A program made the translations under genes and the position numbers. Source: Thermoflexales bacterium (GTDB taxonomy: Bacteria; Chloroflexota; Anaerolineae; Fen-1058). Taken from it: a stretch of DNA of 6,961 nt. The DNA is taken from contig JAUQXD010001107.1 in assembly GCA_030834835.1 (NCBI GenBank), positions 1 to 6,961 of the forward strand. The letters run 5' to 3'. Of the stretch, positions 1 through 6,138 are shown one piece after another. Each line of letters opens with the position of its first letter. The stretch's first letter is position 1. The notes beneath the pieces are model-generated. The model worked only from the letters and a program-made list of their open reading frames with translations, made no database searches and had not been told where the DNA came from.

Positions 1-218
1 CGGTGATAGGTGGAGTGGCCGGTCGCACCGTCGAGCACTTGCACAAAGCAATGCGAAGCGGAGACGTCCTTGCCCAGAAACACGCCGGGGATTATGGCGT
101 GGACATGCTGTTCGGTCGCATCGACCAGCTTGTAATACCAGCCTTCAAAAAAGTTGCGCCGCTGGCCGTGGCCGTGATACATGGCCGGTCGCCAGACGGC
201 GCGCAAATCTGCCAACAT
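1..218 (-). CDS. Tocopherol cyclase family protein, N-terminal fragment
   Basis: The 72 visible residues begin MLADLRAVWRPAMYHG and carry FFEGWYYKLVD at residues 23-33. An N-terminal (F)FEGWY(F/Y)K motif preceded by a YHG-type stretch is the hallmark of the tocopherol cyclase family (Pfam Tocopherol_cycl). Plant and cyanobacterial members close the chromanol ring of vitamin E, but many bacterial members occur in organisms with no known tocopherol, so substrate and reaction here are unknown. The frame runs off the left window edge, so most of the protein (usually 300 or more residues) is missing. I chose the ATG at 218 because the family motif sits at the expected distance from it. The frame stays open upstream, but that stretch is the repeat array. 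A purine-rich GGGGGCG lies just upstream as a weak ribosome site. It is the last gene in the transcription direction and may be cotranscribed with the CpaE-like gene. Confidence 0.8.
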   Translation of the reverse strand, partial: MLADLRAVWRPAMYHGHGQRRNFFEGWYYKLVDATEQHVHAIIPGVFLGKDVSASHCFVQVLDGATGHSTYH

Positions 219-240
219 AGGTTCGCCCCCGCGAGGTAAG

Positions 241-351
241 TGACCGGTCAATTGGTCAACTAGTAACTGATGATCGGGCAACCGATTGACCAGTTACCAG
301 TTGACCGATCACCAGTTGACTGATTACCACTCACTCGTCACTCGTCATCCA
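241..351 (-). repeat. Degenerate heptamer array (GAGTGAC / CTGGTNA words)
   Basis: The whole 133-base gap between the CpaE-like stop codon and the tocopherol-cyclase-like gene is built of imperfect 7- to 8-base units. On the minus strand it opens with GAGTGAC-type words and drifts into CTGGTAA and CTGGTCA words. The array begins at the stop codon itself: the TGA at 354-352 is part of the word AAGTGA. The 17 bases CTCACTCGTCACTCGTC (330-346, plus strand) recur exactly at 6126-6142. The array is non-coding as far as I can see, and no insertion-sequence ends or CRISPR-style spacers are present. Confidence 0.8.
254..306 (-). repeat. Inverted repeat inside the heptamer array, possible 3' hairpin
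   Basis: The arm at 254-269 (GGTCAACTAGTAACTG) pairs with 291-306 (CAGTTACCAGTTGACC), matching 15 of 16 positions. A smaller stem sits inside the loop: ATCGG at 273-277 pairs with CCGAT at 282-286 across four bases. The structure could form in the transcript leaving the CpaE-like gene. No T-run follows it on the minus strand, so it does not look like a standard intrinsic terminator. It could instead be an RNA processing or stability element, but this is inference. Confidence 0.5.
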
Positions 352-1950
352 TCACTTCGCCACCGCCGCTGGCTTCACCGCTGCGCCCGACTTGGTCGGC
401 GGCGCCATCTCCACCAGCACCGGCGGCGCGATCTGCCGCTGCCAGATCTCCTTCGCCATCGCGTCGATCGCCACCGCCGACGGCGACGCCGCGTCGAGTT
501 GGAAGATCGACACACCTTTGATCAACGCCAGCCGCATTTTGGGATCATCGGGGATGGCGTAGGTGCGCGTCAGTTTCATCGCTTTCTCGATCTGCAGTGC
601 CGGAATCGCCCCTGGCATTGTGGCACGATTGATCACCAGCGCAATCTGATCCGGCTTCAGGCCCACATCCGGGGCCAGTTCCAGGAACATCCTGGCGTTC
701 TTCACTGACGACAGATCGGGCGTGATGACCAGCAGCACGTCGGTGGCCGCTTCGACCAGCGCCAGATTGTGATCGGTCAGATAACTGGCCGTGTCAACCA
801 CGACCGCGCGCGTTTGCCCTTTCAAAGCGCGCACCACTTGAATCATCATGTTGCCCGTGATCAATTCGCTGAGCTCGGGTTTCTGAGGCGCAAACAAAAC
901 GTTGATACCTGACGAGTGGGCTTGCAGAATCGACGGCAGCAGCGCCGGATCGGGCCGGCTGCTGGCGATCAACTCGGTCAGGGTGGCGGTCGGTCGGATG
1001 TTGAGATCGATCGGCAGGTCGCCCAGCTGCAAATCGGCGTCCAGCAGCGTCACGCTGTCCAGATCGCGCCGCAGGGCGGCCGCCAGGTTGATGGCCAGCG
1101 CGGTTTTGCCCGTACCGCCTTTGGGGCTGTAGACCATCAAGACCGGCGTCGTGGCGCCATTGATCGGGGCTGAATTGGACGCGACTACAGCCACCTCGGC
1201 GGGCTGCGCCGACCGTTCGGCCGCTTCGATCTTCTGGTAAATGGGCCGGCCAATGTCGTACACGCGCCGGATGCAGTTCACCAGTTCATCGGCGCTAAAC
1301 GGCTTGGTCTGATAGTCGCGCGCCCCGGCCAGCATCGCCGCGCGCATATAATCGGTTTCAAACTGCACCGACATGATGATGACCTGGCTGTATGTCGCGT
1401 GTACCACCATCTCGCGCGTGGCCTGAATGCCGTCCATGTCCGGCATGTTGATGTCCATCAACACGATGTGCGGGCGCAGGTTGATGGCCTCATCAATCGC
1501 CTGCTTGCCGTTAAAGGCCTGCCCTACGACCTCCATGTCCGGCTCAAACGCAATCAGCCGTGACACATTGTCGCGCGTGTCCTTGTTGTCATCCACCACC
1601 AGAATGCGAATCTTGCCGTGTTCGGCCGAGGCGCGCGATCCGCTGCGCGGCGGCAGTGGCGCAACATTGATCGGCTTCAGCGGCGCTTCAACTTTCGCCA
1701 CCGGGACCGCTGACACAGGTTGGGGGGCTGGCGCTTCGGCGGCGGCCGTCGAGGTCACACGTTTGGTGCCGCCCAGCGTCTCCAGCAGCTGCTCGTCCTC
1801 GGCCGACAACGGCGTCGCCGTCGGTTCGGCCTTGCCCTTGCGCCTGGCGCGGGGCGCAGTAGCCTTGCGCCGTCGCCGCCGCAAGATCGCGATCAAGGCG
1901 ACCGCCAACACTACGAATACTACCGAAGCGATAATCAGAATGGGATCCAT
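352..1950 (-). CDS. CpaE/TadZ-like protein: membrane anchor + receiver + MinD-type ATPase
   Basis: A 532-residue protein. Residues 4-23 form one hydrophobic segment followed by RRRRRK, predicting a membrane anchor with the rest in the cytoplasm. A Pro/Ala-rich linker follows to about 112. Residues 113-235 are a receiver domain with the full phosphorylation set: acidic pair D120/D121, acceptor D166 in LMDINMPDMDG, S194 and K216. Residues 268-500 are a ParA/MinD-superfamily ATPase with deviant Walker A KGGTGKT (277-283), D304/D306 in LLDADLQLGD, and VVVDTA around 386. Receiver plus MinD-like ATPase is the CpaE/TadZ layout; such proteins position Tad pilus machinery at the pole. Family members are usually shorter and soluble, and their receivers are often degenerate, so the anchor and intact acceptor stand out. 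No other tad gene is visible. GAGG six bases before the ATG supports the start. The 62-base gap from the DUF4129 gene shows no clear promoter, so readthrough from that operon is possible. Confidence 0.85.
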   Translation of the reverse strand: MDPILIIASVVFVVLAVALIAILRRRRRKATAPRARRKGKAEPTATPLSAEDEQLLETLGGTKRVTSTAAAEAPAPQPVSAVPVAKVEAPLKPINVAPLPPRSGSRASAEHGKIRILVVDDNKDTRDNVSRLIAFEPDMEVVGQAFNGKQAIDEAINLRPHIVLMDINMPDMDGIQATREMVVHATYSQVIIMSVQFETDYMRAAMLAGARDYQTKPFSADELVNCIRRVYDIGRPIYQKIEAAERSAQPAEVAVVASNSAPINGATTPVLMVYSPKGGTGKTALAINLAAALRRDLDSVTLLDADLQLGDLPIDLNIRPTATLTELIASSRPDPALLPSILQAHSSGINVLFAPQKPELSELITGNMMIQVVRALKGQTRAVVVDTASYLTDHNLALVEAATDVLLVITPDLSSVKNARMFLELAPDVGLKPDQIALVINRATMPGAIPALQIEKAMKLTRTYAIPDDPKMRLALIKGVSIFQLDAASPSAVAIDAMAKEIWQRQIAPPVLVEMAPPTKSGAAVKPAAVAK

Positions 1951-2012
1951 GCCAAACCTCGCCGCAGACGCACCGACTCTATCAGTGGGGCAATCGGTTA
2001 GCCCGCCAGACG

Positions 2013-3485
2013 TTAGCGTTCTGTCGAGGTGGATTTTATCACACTGGCGGCTTGAAGGGTAACGAGGGAGTCCTGCGCGATACGGGTCTGGGCGGATGTC
2101 AGCGGCTCGATCGAGTAACGCGCCCGTTCGTAAACGTCCGTGAGGGCGGCGAGGGACTCGCGCCGATCGGGTTGATCGTCACCCAGGACAGCGCTCAGCA
2201 TGGCGGGGGTCTGGCGGGGGGCGCGCGCCCGATCGATCGAGCTGGCCCACCCGAGGAATTGTTGATAGACGCGGCGGATTTGGGAGCGCGCCTCGTCGTC
2301 GTTCAGCGGCAGATACGGCGGCAACGCGGCCCCACCTGCTTTGCAGCGCCAGCGATTGAGCCAGTCGCGCAGCTGCTTCATCAGGAGTTCGCGCGACGCG
2401 ATGCTTTCGTGCGTCTCATCGGGATTGCGGCGCGTCAGCCAGCCCGATCGGCGCAGCGCCCACACGCCCAGCAGCGCCACGATGATCAACCCGATCGCGA
2501 TAGCGGTGCCGCGGCTGATGGCGGCAAACGTCGGCGAGTTGAGAAAACTATCGATCTCTTCCTGGCGCAGTTCGTTGATCTGCACGCCCAGTTGATGAAT
2601 GATGCTGAGTACGCCCATCAACCCGTTCAACAGCAGGCGAACCAGCCATTCCAGCAGCGGAAGCAGGGGTGACACCAGCCAGAAGAAAAAAGAAAACAGG
2701 CCGGCCAGGATCGAGAGCAGAAAACCACCCACAGCCTGTAACTGCGGCTGCAGCGCGCTCAGCACATCGCGCAGCGTCTCCGGCGAAGCCAGCCCGGTGA
2801 TCATCAACGCGCCGCACAGCACGATGGCGACAACGGCCACGATCGTCACCAGCCACGGCCGATTGAGCTTGAGCCATGGGCCGGTGGCATCGGTCTGGCG
2901 CAGACGCGCATTTTCCAGGCTCACCAGTGTCAGGGCCGCCAGCGCCGTGGCGAAGAAGGTCAGCACCGAGGCCAGCATCGCGTCGGGGGAAACGTAGCGC
3001 GCGCAGTTATTGAGGAACAGCAGCACCGCCAGCGCGATGAGGCCGTTAAAAAAGGTGCGCTCCAGCCCTTCATCGCTGATGGCGCGCGCGCGGCCCAGCA
3101 GGATGCCGCGCCACCACAACAGCGCCGTCACCGCCAGCACGATCGCTTCCGGCGCGATGGAGTTGCGCCAGTCGAGCAGTGAGACGGCATACGCCACCGG
3201 GAAACGCGCGCCATAGGTGATCCATGCTACACCGATCAGCATGGCCGCGCCCGTCAGCAGAATCCAGCGCCGCGACCGCAGCACCTGCCGATCAAGCAGC
3301 GTGCGCGCCACAAAGCCGCTGATCAACATCACGCCCAGCAGCACCAGCGCCGGCGGTACCGGACTGCCCGGCTCGTGACCCGATGCGCGGATCACCCAGA
3401 CGAGCCACGGCTCCAGCCAGGCCGCAATCAAAATCGCGACGGCGATGGGGAGGAAGATGAGGTCGAGCCAGCGGATGCGGGTCAT
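2013..3485 (-). CDS. Multi-pass membrane protein with C-terminal DUF4129 domain
   Basis: A 490-residue protein. Hydrophobic segments lie near residues 9-31, 45-64, 74-91, 113-130, 147-160, 169-189, 211-231, 253-283 (perhaps two helices) and 326-344. A charged C-terminal region follows, in which about 400-463 (IRRVYQQFLGW...TPAML...LAALTDVYERARYS) fits DUF4129. That domain commonly ends bacterial transglutaminase-like membrane proteins (TgpA type) and is typically encoded beside MoxR and DUF58 genes, as here. I see no transglutaminase core with its Cys-His-Asp triad, so this is a DUF4129 protein without the enzyme domain; its role is unknown. I start it at ATG 3485 (MTRIRWLDL), which leads straight into the first helix. 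The frame extends to a TTG at 3587, but those 34 codons are repeat array and overlap the DUF58 gene. No Shine-Dalgarno precedes the ATG. Confidence 0.8.
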   Translation of the reverse strand: MTRIRWLDLIFLPIAVAILIAAWLEPWLVWVIRASGHEPGSPVPPALVLLGVMLISGFVARTLLDRQVLRSRRWILLTGAAMLIGVAWITYGARFPVAYAVSLLDWRNSIAPEAIVLAVTALLWWRGILLGRARAISDEGLERTFFNGLIALAVLLFLNNCARYVSPDAMLASVLTFFATALAALTLVSLENARLRQTDATGPWLKLNRPWLVTIVAVVAIVLCGALMITGLASPETLRDVLSALQPQLQAVGGFLLSILAGLFSFFFWLVSPLLPLLEWLVRLLLNGLMGVLSIIHQLGVQINELRQEEIDSFLNSPTFAAISRGTAIAIGLIIVALLGVWALRRSGWLTRRNPDETHESIASRELLMKQLRDWLNRWRCKAGGAALPPYLPLNDDEARSQIRRVYQQFLGWASSIDRARAPRQTPAMLSAVLGDDQPDRRESLAALTDVYERARYSIEPLTSAQTRIAQDSLVTLQAASVIKSTSTER

Positions 3486-3566
3486 TTGGAGAATGGAGGT
3501 TGGACGCTGCGCGTGGACGTTGGAGAATGTGCGCCCTCCAATGTCTAACTTCCAACCTCCAACTTC
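3486..3566 (-). repeat. Heptamer array (TTGGAGG words) with 11-base inverted repeat
   Basis: On the minus strand the last codons of the DUF58 gene and the spacer after it consist of 7-base words of the form TTGGARG, then the complementary words CTCCAAY just before the DUF4129 ATG. TGGAGGTTGGA (3494-3504, plus strand) and TCCAACCTCCA (3551-3561) are perfect reverse complements, so the spacer can fold into a hairpin with a 46-base loop. The array covers the last six or so codons and the TAG stop of the DUF58 gene. The 12 bases TGGAGGTTGGAC recur at 5826-5837. Confidence 0.8.
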
Positions 3567-4771
3567 AATCCTTTCATTTCCGTCCAATTTTCAAGAATAA
3601 CGAAGAGCGGCACGTCGATCGGGATGAGGGATCGATCGGGTTGGCGACCGATCGTGATCAACGCGACGGGATGTCCCTTCGCTCGATAATCCAGCAGCGT
3701 CGAAGTAATCGCCGCATTGACGATGGGCGTGATTGCGAAGACCGACGCGCCATAGGGCAGGCGCCGCGCTTCCAATCGCAGCAAGTTTTCAAACGGCACC
3801 AGCGGCGGATGCGTCAGCTGCGCCAACGCTTCCAAAATCTGCACAGCCTGCTGGGCGTGGCGCGAGGCGGGCAGCTGCACCGGCCGATCGGAACCGTGAA
3901 CTGCGCTGTTGCTGGACAGACCCACCGATCGCCGCGACTCCAATCCGGCGTGCGCCAGCGAAGCCGCGACCACAATCGCCGTCTCCAGAAAATCGGGCAC
4001 GCTGCCTTCGTACAGATGATCGAGCGTCTGCGTATTCAGGGCGATGATCCAGTGCGGGGCCGAACTGGGATCAAACACTTTGGTTTGCAGGCTGCCGCGA
4101 TGCGCAGTGGCTTTCCAGTGAATGTAGCGCACGCTGTCACCGGCCTGATAGTCGCGCGCACCCGCCAGCCGCAACGGATCGTCGATGACGTGGCGCGTGC
4201 TGCCATAGTCGCCCAGCGGCCGCGCGGGTGGCAGGCCCAGCTGCGCCAGCGCCACGATTTTAGGATACACCAGCAGCGCCTGCGGCGCGTCGAGTTCGGT
4301 GCGGCGCGTGCGAAAGCCAAACAGATCACCCGACGATACCAGCACCGGCCCCAGATCAAACACGCCGCGTCGATCGCTTTTGACGCGATAGCGGCGGCGC
4401 ACTTTTTCATACCAGCGCAGGCTGTACAAGTTCAACAGCGTACGATGCTGCGGCACGGGCGAGTAGCCCCAATCGGCGCGCTGCAACTTCAATTCCAGCG
4501 GCAGCGTGTCTTCGGTCTTCAACCACGTCAACGGCAGCGGCTTGGCATTGGTCACTTCGATCCACAAATCGGTCTCTTCATCGAAGAATAATCGATCAGC
4601 CGCAAAGCGCCGCGCATAACTGACGCCCGACAGGCAGTAGCGCCCCCATAGCCACGACGTGCCCACGATGATCAACACGATCACGTCGAACAGGAAGAGC
4701 ATGGGGTTGCGCACCACCACGCTGATCACGAGGATGAGCAGGAGCAGGAGGCGGGTGAATTTGCCTGTCAT
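3545..4771 (-). CDS. DUF58 domain protein (MoxR-associated)
   Basis: A 408-residue protein. Two closely spaced N-terminal hydrophobic segments (about 6-20 and 24-42) anchor it, and the remainder is soluble. The signature lies at 206-235: RDYQAGDSVRYIHWKATAHR followed by LQTKVFDPS, the characteristic DUF58 block. The C-terminal part (about 240-395, from WIIALNT onward) resembles the degenerate von Willebrand A-like fold usual in the family. DUF58 proteins are encoded next to MoxR ATPases and are thought to be partners or adaptors in assembling membrane or periplasmic complexes. The gene lies 70 bases after the MoxR stop and its end abuts the DUF4129 gene. The start at ATG 4771 (MTGKFTRLLLL) leads into the first helix. 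No Shine-Dalgarno is seen in the array before it. The final residues KLEVGS and the stop codon are encoded by the repeat array, so the native C-terminus may have been replaced. Confidence 0.9.
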   Translation of the reverse strand: MTGKFTRLLLLLILVISVVVRNPMLFLFDVIVLIIVGTSWLWGRYCLSGVSYARRFAADRLFFDEETDLWIEVTNAKPLPLTWLKTEDTLPLELKLQRADWGYSPVPQHRTLLNLYSLRWYEKVRRRYRVKSDRRGVFDLGPVLVSSGDLFGFRTRRTELDAPQALLVYPKIVALAQLGLPPARPLGDYGSTRHVIDDPLRLAGARDYQAGDSVRYIHWKATAHRGSLQTKVFDPSSAPHWIIALNTQTLDHLYEGSVPDFLETAIVVAASLAHAGLESRRSVGLSSNSAVHGSDRPVQLPASRHAQQAVQILEALAQLTHPPLVPFENLLRLEARRLPYGASVFAITPIVNAAITSTLLDYRAKGHPVALITIGRQPDRSLIPIDVPLFVILENWTEMKGLKLEVGS

Positions 4772-4847
4772 GTGGATAGTGTTGCGTGGTGCGTAGTGCG
4801 TGTCGATGGCTGTTCACGCAACACGCATCACGAACCACGCATTACGC
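4772..4847 (-). repeat. Heptamer array (TGCGTGN words) in opposing orientations
   Basis: The complete MoxR-DUF58 spacer is made of 7-base words: TGCGTGN in the first half on the minus strand, then the reverse complement NCACGCA in the second half, separated by about ten unrelated bases near 4801-4814. The two halves can pair at about 16 of 20 positions next to the loop. The MoxR stop codon TAA (4844-4842) sits inside the first word (GCGTAA). The 18 bases CACGCAACACGCATCACG at 4815-4832 recur exactly at 6778-6795. No T-run follows, so the hairpin is unlikely to terminate transcription between the two genes. Confidence 0.8.
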
Positions 4848-5804
4848 TTTCGGTTCCGACCAACTTTCTTCCACCGGCACCGGCACCTGCTCGATGACGG
4901 CGTTCAGCACATCGGCGACGGCTTTGCCGTGCAAGCGCGAGTGGCTGGACAGGATCAGGCGATGCGCCAGCGCGGGCACGACCAGCGGTTGAATATCGTC
5001 GGGCGTCACAAACGATCGGCCACGGATGGCGGCCAAGGCCTGCGCCGTGCGGCACAACGCCAGCGATCCGCGCGGGCTGGCGCCCAGCGACAACGCCGCG
5101 TTATCCCGTGTGGCGCGCACCAACCCCAGCACATACGTCTCGATGGCGGGGCTGACATACACGCTGCGACAGGCCGCGCTCAACGCCACGATGTCCTCGC
5201 CCGACACGACGGGCTTCGTTTCATCCAACGGATCGACTTCGCGGAAGCGGCGCAGCACCTCGCGCTCCTCATCGGCCGCCGGATAACCGATCGAGAGGCG
5301 CAGCAAGAACCGATCGAGCTGCGCTTCGGGCAGCGGATACGTCCCTTCCAACTCGATCGGGTTTTGCGTGGCGATCACGAGGAACGGGCGCGGACTCGAT
5401 CGGGTGACGCCATCGACCGTGACCTGACGCTCTTCCATCGCTTCCAGCAGCGCCGATTGGGTGCGCGGCCCCGCCCGATTGATCTCGTCGGCCAGCACGA
5501 TCGAGGACATGATCGGCCCGGCGCGAAATTCAAATTCGCCGGTCTTCTGGTTGAAGACGTTGACACCGGTGATGTCGCTGGGCAGCAGATCGGGCGTGAA
5601 CTGCACGCGCTGAAACGAGCAGCCCAGCGATTTAGCCAGCGCCTTGGCCAGCAGCGTCTTGCCCAGGCCGGGCACGTCTTCGATAAGCACGTGACCTGGC
5701 GACAGCAGCGCCACGATCAGCAACTCCACGACGGGCGACTTGCCGACGATGACTTTTTCGATGTTGGCCTGAATGGCGCGGGCGGCGGTTTGGATGTTGG
5801 TCAT
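4842..5804 (-). CDS. MoxR family AAA+ ATPase
   Basis: A 320-residue cytoplasmic ATPase, the usual length for MoxR. Motifs in order: Walker A EDVPGLGKT (42-50), the family block FTPDLLPSDITG (69-80), Walker B IVLADEINR (102-110, acidic pair D106/E107), sensor 1 ATQNP (145-149, N148), arginine finger in LDRF (R165), and sensor 2 SPRGSLAL (243-250, R245) in the lid domain. MoxR proteins act as chaperones that remodel or activate partner complexes; the adjacent DUF58 protein is the expected partner. It is the first gene of the moxR-DUF58-DUF4129 operon, behind a promoter at 5971-5999. I start at ATG 5804 (MTNIQTAARAIQANIEKVIVG), the usual family N-terminus. The frame also extends in phase to an ATG at 5900, but most of the added 32 codons are array sequence. 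No Shine-Dalgarno precedes 5804, so the longer start cannot be excluded by ribosome-site evidence alone. Confidence 0.93.
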   Translation of the reverse strand: MTNIQTAARAIQANIEKVIVGKSPVVELLIVALLSPGHVLIEDVPGLGKTLLAKALAKSLGCSFQRVQFTPDLLPSDITGVNVFNQKTGEFEFRAGPIMSSIVLADEINRAGPRTQSALLEAMEERQVTVDGVTRSSPRPFLVIATQNPIELEGTYPLPEAQLDRFLLRLSIGYPAADEEREVLRRFREVDPLDETKPVVSGEDIVALSAACRSVYVSPAIETYVLGLVRATRDNAALSLGASPRGSLALCRTAQALAAIRGRSFVTPDDIQPLVVPALAHRLILSSHSRLHGKAVADVLNAVIEQVPVPVEESWSEPKA

Positions 5805-5857
5805 ATTGGACGCTTTGCGGGAGGTTGGAGGTTGGACATTGGAAATTGGACGATTGA
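5805..5857 (-). repeat. Heptamer array (TCCAAY words) directly upstream of moxR
   Basis: On the minus strand this is a run of imperfect words of the form NTCCAAY or CTCCAAC, ending in GTCCAAT right against the MoxR ATG. It belongs to the same family as the array at 3486-3566 and shares TGGAGGTTGGAC (5826-5837, plus strand) with it. It lies within the untranslated leader if transcription starts near 5964. It is pyrimidine-rich and contains CCTCC, the anti-Shine-Dalgarno-like sequence, instead of a ribosome-binding site. Confidence 0.75.
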
Positions 5858-5930
5858 ACAAGATTACGCGGAGAGGGGGCGATTGGTTCAAAGCCCGCAT
5901 CAGTTTATGTCCGCCTGGAGAGTTCGCTGA

Positions 5931-5952
5931 GAGGTGGACAGCGTGTCACCTC
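5931..5952 (-). other. Leader hairpin downstream of the moxR promoter
   Basis: On the plus strand GAGGTG (5931-5936) pairs with CACCTC (5947-5952). The stem extends inward by three more pairs (ACA with TGT) past one bulged base, leaving a three-base loop. It would start about 12 bases after the predicted transcription start of the moxR operon. It could be an operator dyad or a 5'-leader RNA hairpin that stabilises the message. There is no direct evidence for either role. Confidence 0.4.
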
Positions 5953-5970
5953 GCGTCGAATCTAAGCGTA

Positions 5971-5999
5971 AGTGTAGCGGGATTGAACGTGGGAGTCAA
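5971..5999 (-). promoter_or_regulatory. Sigma-70-type promoter for the moxR operon
   Basis: On the minus strand TTGACT (5999-5994) is followed by a 17-base spacer and TACACT (5976-5971). This puts transcription start near 5964 and a leader of about 160 bases before the MoxR ATG. The preceding bases TTTTGT and the trailing T after the -10 are shared with the toxin-antitoxin promoter at 6720-6748, which strengthens both calls. It lies just after two terminators, as expected for the start of a new transcription unit. Confidence 0.65.
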
Positions 6000-6052
6000 A
6001 CAAAACGTAATTTGCAGGGGCGGGTGAAATGAAGCCGCGAATGAATTGCGGC

Positions 6053-6081
6053 CTGAAAACAAAAACCTGCTGAAGCAGGTT
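6053..6081 (-). terminator. Second intrinsic terminator after the toxin gene
   Basis: AACCTGC (6064-6070) and GCAGGTT (6075-6081) form a perfect 7-base-pair stem around a four-base loop. On the minus strand the stem is followed by TTTGTTTTC, giving the U-rich tail of an intrinsic terminator. It lies 26 bases beyond the first terminator, just upstream of the moxR promoter. The stem is short but GC-rich. It resembles a hairpin that may be scattered through the genome, which cannot be checked here. Confidence 0.6.
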
Positions 6082-6098
6082 CTACGTCGGGGAAAAGC

Positions 6099-6138
6099 AA
6101 ATAAAAAGTGACGAGTGAAGTTGCCCTCACTCGTCACT
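6099..6138 (-). terminator. Intrinsic terminator of the toxin-antitoxin operon, built from GAGTGAC heptamers
   Basis: A perfect 12-base-pair inverted repeat (6107-6118 with 6127-6138) surrounds an 8-base loop. On the minus strand the stem is followed by TTTTATTT. This is the expected shape of a Rho-independent terminator and lies 9 bases past the full-frame toxin stop at 6148. The stem arms are copies of the GAGTGAC word used in the array at 241-351, here in opposing orientations. Confidence 0.75.

Noticed and set aside
241..351. CRISPR array
   Set aside because: The units are 7-8 bases, imperfect and contiguous, with no spacers of CRISPR length and no cas genes nearby.
1951..2012. Heptamer array or promoter between the DUF4129 and CpaE-like genes
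   Set aside because: No 7-base periodicity and no convincing -35/-10 pair is visible; only a GAGG ribosome site for the CpaE-like gene.
3486..3587. N-terminal extension of the DUF4129 gene to a TTG at 3587
   Set aside because: The extra 34 codons are repeat array and overlap the DUF58 end; the ATG at 3485 leads directly into the first membrane helix.
3500..4591. Plus-strand open frame of 363 codons opposite the DUF58 gene
   Set aside because: It is rich in Arg, Gln and His with no recognisable domain, and lies wholly opposite a clear DUF58 gene; long antisense frames are expected in GC-rich coding DNA.
5846..5895. Second moxR promoter (TTGAAC with TAATCT downstream)
   Set aside because: The spacing is 19 bases and there is no supporting context; the promoter at 5971-5999 has ideal spacing and a matching partner promoter.
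5805..5900. N-terminal extension of MoxR to the ATG at 5900
   Set aside because: Much of the extension is array sequence and does not resemble MoxR N-termini, whereas MTNIQTAARAIQANIEKVIVG does. No ribosome site settles it, so this is a preference only.
4800..5930. Plus-strand open frame of 376 codons opposite the MoxR gene
   Set aside because: Its composition is an antisense shadow (Arg/Gln/His-rich), it has no domain, and the opposite strand encodes every MoxR motif.
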